Shown one piece after another: positions 9,107-12,639 of a stretch of DNA of 12,639 nucleotides. The translations under genes and the position numbers were made by a program. Source of the DNA: Clostridiales bacterium (GTDB taxonomy: Bacteria > Bacillota > Clostridia > Oscillospirales > Oscillospiraceae). The first letter of the stretch is position 1; every line of letters starts with the position of its first letter. Location of the stretch: positions 1-12,639 of the forward strand of contig JAHZBA010000050.1 in the NCBI GenBank assembly GCA_019423635.1. The letters run 5' to 3'. The notes under the pieces are model-generated. The model did no database searches and was not told the DNA's origin. It saw nothing but the letters and a program-made list of their open reading frames with translations.

Positions 9107-10285
9107 TCACGCCTTGACCCGGACCCAGGTCTCTCCCGCCAGGGCCTCCGCCACCAGGGCCTCCACGTCCAGCGCGGCCTCCGCCGCCCGGACGTCCTCC
9201 ACCCTGGGCCGGATGGCGGGATGGCGGGGCGTGAACACGGTGCAGCAGTCCTCATAGGGCAGGATGGAGGTGTCATAGGTGCCGATGGACCGGGCCATGC
9301 GGATGATCTCCACCTTGTCCATTCCAATCAGCGGCCGCAGAACCGGCAGGGTGGTCACATCCTCCGTGGACCCCAGGGCCAGCATGGTCTGGCTGGCCAC
9401 CTGTCCCAGGGACTCGCCGGTAATCAATGCCCCGGCGTGAATGCGCTTTGCTACCGCCTCCGCCAGGCGCATCATGAACCGCCGCATAATCAGGGTGAAA
9501 TACTCCTCCGGGCAGTGCCGGCGGATCTCCTCCTGAATCTTCGTAAAGGGCACGATGTGTACGATCATCCGCCCGCACCAGGGGGTCAGGAGATGGGCCA
9601 GCTCCAGCACCTTGTCCTGGGCCTGCTGGGAGGTATAGGGCGGGGAGACGAAGTGGACCATCTCCAGCTGCACGCCCCGGCGGGCCATCATCCAGGACGA
9701 GACCGGGGAGTCCAGACCTCCGGAGAGGAGACTCACCGCCGTGCCGCCGGTGCCCACCGGCAGTCCGCCAGCGCCGGGCACCGCGGGGCCGTGGACGTAG
9801 GCGTGCTTCTCCCGGATCTCCACGTGGACAATCAGGTCCGGGTGGTGAACGTCTACCGCCACCTGGGGAAAGGCCTCCGCCAGATCGCCTCCCACGGCCT
9901 GGGAGATCTGAATGGAGTTCATGTGGAACTGCTTGTCGGAGCGCTTGCTCTCCACCTTGAAGGTGCGGGCTTTGGCGAACTCGCCGGCCAGGTACTCCCT
10001 GGCCGTGGCCACTATGGCCTCCACCGTCTTCTCGCAGGGCACCGCCCGCACCACGGACACCACGCCGAACACCTGCCGCGCGGCGGCCCAGGCGGCCTCC
10101 ATGTCGCAGTCCTCCCCCTGGGGCTCGGCGTAGATGGTGCTCTGGCGGAGATAGACCTGGAAGCTGCCACAGTGCCGCAGCCGCCGCCGGACGTTGGTCA
10201 CCAGGCGGTCTTCAAAGGTGCGGCGGTTCAGGCCCTTCAGGACCACTTCGCCCAGCTTCAGCAGCAGCATCTCGTTTTGATTCAT
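9107..10285 (-). CDS. thiI: tRNA 4-thiouridine synthase ThiI (no rhodanese domain)
   Basis: This 392-residue protein is typical of the short ThiI of Gram-positive bacteria. It adenylates U8 of tRNA and inserts sulfur to give 4-thiouridine; in some organisms it also supplies sulfur for thiamine thiazole. An N-terminal ferredoxin-like part (LLKLGEVVLKG) leads into a THUMP tRNA-binding domain (about 60-165). The PP-loop ATP pyrophosphatase domain begins at LLSGGLDSPVS (186-196). LPYEDCCTVF (342-351) carries the cysteine corresponding to the family's conserved catalytic Cys, next to a second Cys. The rhodanese domain of E. coli ThiI is absent, so sulfur likely comes straight from a cysteine desulfurase; none is encoded in the adjoining 829 bp, although such a gene often neighbours thiI. 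The ATG at 10285 has GGAGGA (10292-10297) 6 nt upstream. Confidence 0.96.
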   Translation of the reverse strand: MNQNEMLLLKLGEVVLKGLNRRTFEDRLVTNVRRRLRHCGSFQVYLRQSTIYAEPQGEDCDMEAAWAAARQVFGVVSVVRAVPCEKTVEAIVATAREYLAGEFAKARTFKVESKRSDKQFHMNSIQISQAVGGDLAEAFPQVAVDVHHPDLIVHVEIREKHAYVHGPAVPGAGGLPVGTGGTAVSLLSGGLDSPVSSWMMARRGVQLEMVHFVSPPYTSQQAQDKVLELAHLLTPWCGRMIVHIVPFTKIQEEIRRHCPEEYFTLIMRRFMMRLAEAVAKRIHAGALITGESLGQVASQTMLALGSTEDVTTLPVLRPLIGMDKVEIIRMARSIGTYDTSILPYEDCCTVFTPRHPAIRPRVEDVRAAEAALDVEALVAEALAGETWVRVKA

Positions 10286-10320
10286 GATGGTTCCTCCGGC
10301 TCTCGTTCGTAATCACCGGT

Positions 10321-10349
10321 ATTATACTCCAGTTTTCGGAAAAGGGGAA
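10321..10349 (-). promoter_or_regulatory. Putative promoter of thiI
   Basis: On the minus strand a perfect TATAAT (10326 down to 10321) lies about 35 nt upstream of the thiI start. The -35 candidate at 17-nt spacing, TTCCCC (10349-10344), is weak. The call rests on the -10 box and its position. Confidence 0.45.
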
Positions 10350-10364
10350 GAGTTTTCTCGGCGG

Positions 10365-10560
10365 GGGGAGTGTCCAAACGTGCAGTTTATTACGTCCGCA
10401 TATTCATGAAACGCTGCTGTAGGGGCGGCTATCAGCCGCCCGTCTCCCCACGAACACCGGACCTCCCCTTGGACGGGCATTGATCCCCCATACCGGTTCT
10501 CCCGCGGGACGGGCGGATGATATCCGCCCCTACAAAATATCTCCGAATCGGACACTCCCC
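10365..10560. repeat. Outer 11-bp inverted repeat enclosing repeat copy 1
   Basis: GGGGAGTGTCC (10365-10375) and GGACACTCCCC (10550-10560) are perfect inverted repeats around the palindromic repeat at 10418-10534. CTCGGCGGGG also occurs as a direct repeat at 10357-10366 and 10560-10569. The arrangement could be the edges of a larger non-autonomous element. Confidence 0.5.
10418..10534. repeat. Dispersed palindromic repeat (MITE/REP-like), copy 1
   Basis: The 117-bp element has perfect ends TGTAGGGGCGG (10418-10428) and CCGCCCCTACA (10524-10534). Each end is also a local hairpin: GGGCGGCT-atc-AGCCGCCC at 10423-10441, and GGGCGGAT-gat-ATCCGCCC near 10511-10529. The interior shares GCCGCCCGTCTCCCCACGA and CCGGACCTCC with copy 2. 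Relative to copy 2 it has about 36 extra bases after the shared core that look like a partial duplication. No transposase is present, so it would be non-autonomous. Confidence 0.8.
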
Positions 10561-10616
10561 TCGGCGGGGGCGTGTCTGATCGCGCATCTTATGAGGTCTC
10601 CTGCAGGCCCTGCCGG

Positions 10617-10636
10617 GGCCGGCGTCCTCGCCGGCC
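10617..10636. repeat. GC-rich hairpin between repeat copies
   Basis: GGCCGGCG (10617-10624) and CGCCGGCC (10629-10636) form a perfect 8-bp stem with a TCCT loop. It lies in the spacer between the two repeat copies; its role is unknown. Confidence 0.4.
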
Positions 10637-10707
10637 TGGCTCCCCGCAAGGTCCGATCACCATGAGGGCTGCGGAGCCTACCCCCTGGCCAGGCCAATTT
10701 CTCCCCC

Positions 10708-10787
10708 CGCAGGGGCGGCGATCCGCCGCCCGTCTCCCCACGAGATCCGGACCTCCTTCGGACGGGCGGTTGATAACCGCCCCTACG
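10708..10787. repeat. Dispersed palindromic repeat (MITE/REP-like), copy 2
   Basis: The 80-bp copy has ends CGCAGGGGCGG (10708-10718) and CCGCCCCTACG (10777-10787), close to copy 1's ends. It shares the internal core GCCGCCCGTCTCCCCACGA and CCGGACCTCC, in the same orientation. The right end forms its own hairpin (GGGCGGTT-gat-AACCGCCC). Confidence 0.78.
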
Positions 10788-10879
10788 GACCGGATCGCCC
10801 ATAGGACAGGCCGCGCCCCTCTCAGCCGCCTCCGAGATTTCCGCCGCCGCTCTCCCGTCAGAAAATCTTGCAAAAGATA

Positions 10880-10908
10880 TTGATTTTTGTGATCTTTTAT
10901 CGTATTCT
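10880..10908 (+). promoter_or_regulatory. Putative sigma-A promoter upstream of the recombinase-like gene
   Basis: TTGATT (10880-10885), a 17-nt AT-rich spacer and TATTCT (10903-10908) match the vegetative consensus at four of six bases in each box. Transcription would begin near 10915, about 200 nt before the gene at 11115. Confidence 0.55.
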
Positions 10909-10927
10909 CTTGGTATGGAAAACCGCC

Positions 10928-10961
10928 GAAACCGTTGCAGTGCAACGGTTTCATCTGTTTT
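10928..10961 (+). terminator. Palindrome with T-run just after the promoter (attenuator or operator)
   Basis: GAAACCGTTGC (10928-10938) and GCAACGGTTTC (10942-10952) form a perfect 11-bp stem with a 3-nt loop, followed by ATCTGTTTTT. On the plus strand this looks like an intrinsic terminator, yet no plus-strand gene lies upstream within 7 kb. It sits about 20 nt after the predicted transcription start. It could be an attenuator, end a tiny RNA, or be an operator. Confidence 0.55.
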
Positions 10962-11114
10962 TAGGGCAATATTGAAATGTGCTCTATAGTTGTACCAAAC
11001 AGCAGATTTTCCCTTTTGCCATTTTTCGGATCTGACCGAAGAGAGACCGTTGGGCAGGAAACATATGGAAGTCATTTATGTGATCCATAGTTGTAACATG
11101 AAAAGGAGCCGGCC

Positions 11115-12380
11115 ATGCAGGAATACGTCGTCAACCGACCCGATGAAGACGCCATGATCCGCATTTTGCAGCAAAATTCCCACAATGCCGCCGGGACCAT
11201 TCTGCGCCTGAGCTGGCAGGCGGGGCTGATGCGGGACGAAATTCAGCGCCTCACCTGGGCGCAGATTGACTTCCTGGACCAGCGGATCGTGCTGGTGGAC
11301 CGCTCCATCCCCATGCCGGAGGAGCTGAGCGCCTGGCTGGAGGCCCTGCGGGACAGCCGGGACCGCCGGGAGGAGGCCGTGGTGCTCTCGGACCGGGACC
11401 AGCGCCCTCTGACGCCTCAGTCCATCTCGCGGCTGGCCCGGCTGGCCCTGGACCGGGGAGGGCAGACCTCCGTCCGCCTCATTGACCTGCGCCATGACTT
11501 CCTCCTCCGTCAGCTGGAGGAGCACGACTGGCAGTATGTCTCCCGGATCACCGGTGTGGAGGCGGCGGCGCTGAACGTCCACTTTGCGGGGCACCTGAAG
11601 GAGAAAAAGGTCTCCACCCGCATCTGCCGGGAGGAGCCGGCCCCTCTGGATGAGTTCGCCCTGTGGAAGCTCCTTCAGACGGAGAAGACCTCCCCGGCGG
11701 GGGTGGCGCTGTGGCTCACCTGGCAGCTGGGCCTGCGGCTGGAGGACATCGTGGTCCTGCGCTGGAAGCAGCTGGAGGGGGAGACCCTGCACCTGCGGGA
11801 GCGGGCGGTGCCCCTGCCCAGCGGCGTGCTGGCCGTGCTCCAGGAGCTCCGGGACCGCACCGCCCCGGAGCCGGAGGACTTCATCCTCCGGGCACCCCGC
11901 AGCGGGCAGCCCTACGACCGGACCCGGATCTCCAAGGTGGTGCGGTCGGCCCTGATCCGGGGCGGCCTGGACAACGTGACGCTGCGGGATTTGCGGATGG
12001 ACTGCTCCATCCGCTCCAGCGGGGAGGGGCAGGTGGTGGCCCACCTGCGCAAAAACGGCTCCATCACCCGCGCCGAGGCCATGGAGCTGATGCACGTCTC
12101 CAGGACCACCGCCTACAACCGCCTGAAACAGATGGTGAAGCGGGGCAAGCTGACCCAGGTGGGGGCCAAATACTACTTAAAAGACACCGTGGTGCCGCCG
12201 GAGCAGCAGCGGGAGGCGATTCTGGACTACCTCTCCAAGGAGGGCTTCGCCTACCGCCAGGACATTGCCCGGCTGCTGAAAATCGACCCCCGGCAGTGCC
12301 GCCCCATCCTCCAGAAAATGATCGCCGACGGGGAGATCATCCAGCAGCGGCAGCGCTATGTCCTCAAAAAGGATGCCTAG
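11115..12380 (+). CDS. Tandem degenerate tyrosine-recombinase-like protein with two C-terminal winged helices
   Basis: The protein has 421 residues; start ATG 11115 follows AAAAGGAG (11101-11108). Two copies of an integrase-catalytic-like fold are visible. In copy 1 (about 24-160), LSWQAGLMRDEIQRLTW and ISRLARLALDRGG lead to LIDLRHDF. In copy 2 (about 196-302), LTWQLGLRLEDIVVLRW and ISKVVRSALIRGG lead to TLRDLRMD. The near-matching order and spacing indicate internal duplication. Of the R-H-x-x-R-H-Y catalytic set, copy 2 keeps the first Arg (208), and the second Arg is kept in both (126, 294). The box-II His is replaced (Ile123, Arg291), and no Tyr nucleophile follows in either copy. Two winged-helix-like domains end the protein: about 305-356 (ITRAEAMELMHVSRTTAYNRLKQM) and 365-417 (YRQDIARLLKIDPRQCRPILQKM). 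It is probably a DNA-binding regulator rather than an active recombinase. I do not recognise a named family. Confidence 0.85.
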   Translation: MQEYVVNRPDEDAMIRILQQNSHNAAGTILRLSWQAGLMRDEIQRLTWAQIDFLDQRIVLVDRSIPMPEELSAWLEALRDSRDRREEAVVLSDRDQRPLTPQSISRLARLALDRGGQTSVRLIDLRHDFLLRQLEEHDWQYVSRITGVEAAALNVHFAGHLKEKKVSTRICREEPAPLDEFALWKLLQTEKTSPAGVALWLTWQLGLRLEDIVVLRWKQLEGETLHLRERAVPLPSGVLAVLQELRDRTAPEPEDFILRAPRSGQPYDRTRISKVVRSALIRGGLDNVTLRDLRMDCSIRSSGEGQVVAHLRKNGSITRAEAMELMHVSRTTAYNRLKQMVKRGKLTQVGAKYYLKDTVVPPEQQREAILDYLSKEGFAYRQDIARLLKIDPRQCRPILQKMIADGEIIQQRQRYVLKKDA

Positions 12381-12495
12381 ATTTTGTTACAAGTATTTTG
12401 CACATTTTGGCAATAAAAATGCGCCGTTTATCACTTGAATTACAACTAATCCGAATCTCTGGACAAAAAAGGGCGGGTTTGGTAGGGTGTTCCTG

Positions 12496-12611
12496 CAAGG
12501 CGGAGCACGCAAGGCCATGGCCGGAGCAGATACGGATTCGGCTAGCCACGGTATGTGCGCCGGGCGGGCGGACCGTGGGACGCCTTGACAAAACTGGCGG
12601 CAACCCCGCCA
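12496..12611 (+). ncRNA. Candidate structured 5' leader RNA (three-way junction plus RBS-proximal hairpin)
   Basis: CAAGGCG (12496-12502) pairs with CGCCTTG (12581-12587) to close a domain. Inside are two arms. In arm 2, GGC 12513-12515 pairs with GCC 12545-12547, and GCCG 12520-12523 pairs with CGGC 12539-12542. In arm 3, ACGGT 12548-12552 pairs with ACCGT 12572-12576. A further hairpin, TGGCGG-CAACC-CCGCCA (12595-12611), lies just before the RBS. The layout resembles a riboswitch leader, but I do not recognise a known class. GC-rich sequence makes chance pairing possible. Confidence 0.35.
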
Positions 12612-12617
12612 AATTCT

Positions 12618-12626
12618 AAAAGGAGG
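12618..12626 (+). promoter_or_regulatory. Ribosome binding site of the right-edge gene
   Basis: AAAAGGAGG ends 9 nt before the ATG at 12636, a near-perfect Shine-Dalgarno that shows a gene begins at the window edge. Confidence 0.8.
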
Positions 12627-12635
12627 AAGACCCAA

Positions 12636-12639
12636 ATGA
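12636..12639 (+). CDS. Start of a gene continuing beyond the window (product unknown)
   Basis: Only the ATG and one further base are inside the window. The strong RBS with 9-nt spacing supports a real start. Nothing can be said about the product. Its 255-bp upstream region may hold a structured leader. Confidence 0.6.

Larger units (their letters stand above)
10286..11114. other. 829-bp gene-poor region upstream of thiI and the recombinase-like gene
   Basis: No convincing gene is present. From left to right it holds the thiI RBS and promoter, two palindromic repeat copies with an extra hairpin between them, and a more AT-rich stretch (from about 10860). That stretch carries a promoter, a terminator-like palindrome and the RBS of the next gene. 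An open minus-strand frame of 181 codons at 10530-11075 crosses both the repeats and the promoter, and its composition is repeat-derived; I do not consider it a gene. Confidence 0.7.

Noticed and set aside
10418..10787. CRISPR array
   Set aside because: Only two unequal repeat copies without uniform spacers and no cas genes; the structure fits a palindromic dispersed repeat.
10530..11075. A 181-codon minus-strand frame in the repeat region
   Set aside because: It spans a repeat copy, hairpins and a promoter, has no RBS I can support, and its Arg/Gly/Pro-rich middle is repeat-derived.
12496..12560. Resemblance of CACGCAAGGCC to the ACGCAAAGCC core of cyclic-di-GMP-I riboswitches
   Set aside because: The remaining conserved blocks (GCAAACC before it and the GG-tetraloop receptor hairpin) could not be placed, so no riboswitch class is claimed.
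12585..12613. TTGACA at 12585-12590 as a -35 box for the right-edge gene
   Set aside because: No acceptable -10 at 16-18 nt (GCCAAA or similar), and the bases overlap the 3' arm of the proposed closing stem.

Overview
The window looks like chromosome from a high-GC, anaerobic, Gram-positive-type bacterium of the Bacillota. It probably belongs to the Oscillospiraceae (the Flavonifractor/Lawsonibacter/Oscillibacter side of the Clostridia). This is inferred from four things: a clostridial-type pyruvate:ferredoxin oxidoreductase, strong AGGAGG ribosome binding sites, a ThiI without a rhodanese domain, and a MurT/GatD pair. Codon third positions are strongly G/C, so most long overlapping reading frames are shadows.

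Layout. At the left edge (1-1884, +) is the C-terminal half of pyruvate:ferredoxin oxidoreductase (nifJ), closed by a hairpin. Next (2208-3535, +) is a two-gene operon with an ATGA overlap: an ECF sigma factor and its membrane anti-sigma factor of the RsiV/DUF3298 type. It ends in a very strong terminator (3577-3617). A convergent membrane-anchored XRE regulator follows (3722-4231, -). Then comes a minus-strand block, read right to left: thiI (tRNA 4-thiouridine), cinA, rpe, murT and gatD. The last two are 2 bp apart and clearly cotranscribed. The 829-bp gap at 10286-11114 holds two copies of a short palindromic repeat, other hairpins, and a promoter followed at once by a terminator-like palindrome. 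At 11115-12380 (+) is an unusual protein: two tandem, degenerate tyrosine-recombinase-like folds followed by two winged-helix domains. The right edge holds a possible structured RNA leader (12496-12611), a strong RBS and the start codon of a gene that runs out of the window.

Most notable. (1) The GatD-like subunit lacks the catalytic Cys and His of the glutaminase, and its MurT partner has lost characteristic motifs, so this looks like a repurposed MurT/GatD complex. (2) The duplicated, Tyr-less recombinase-like/winged-helix protein looks like a DNA-binding regulator built from an integrase fold. (3) The sequence before the right-edge gene folds on paper into a three-way-junction leader. (4) The SigV/RsiV-like pair is a plausible lysozyme or envelope-stress sensor. 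All functional statements come from reading the sequence; no search or alignment was run.
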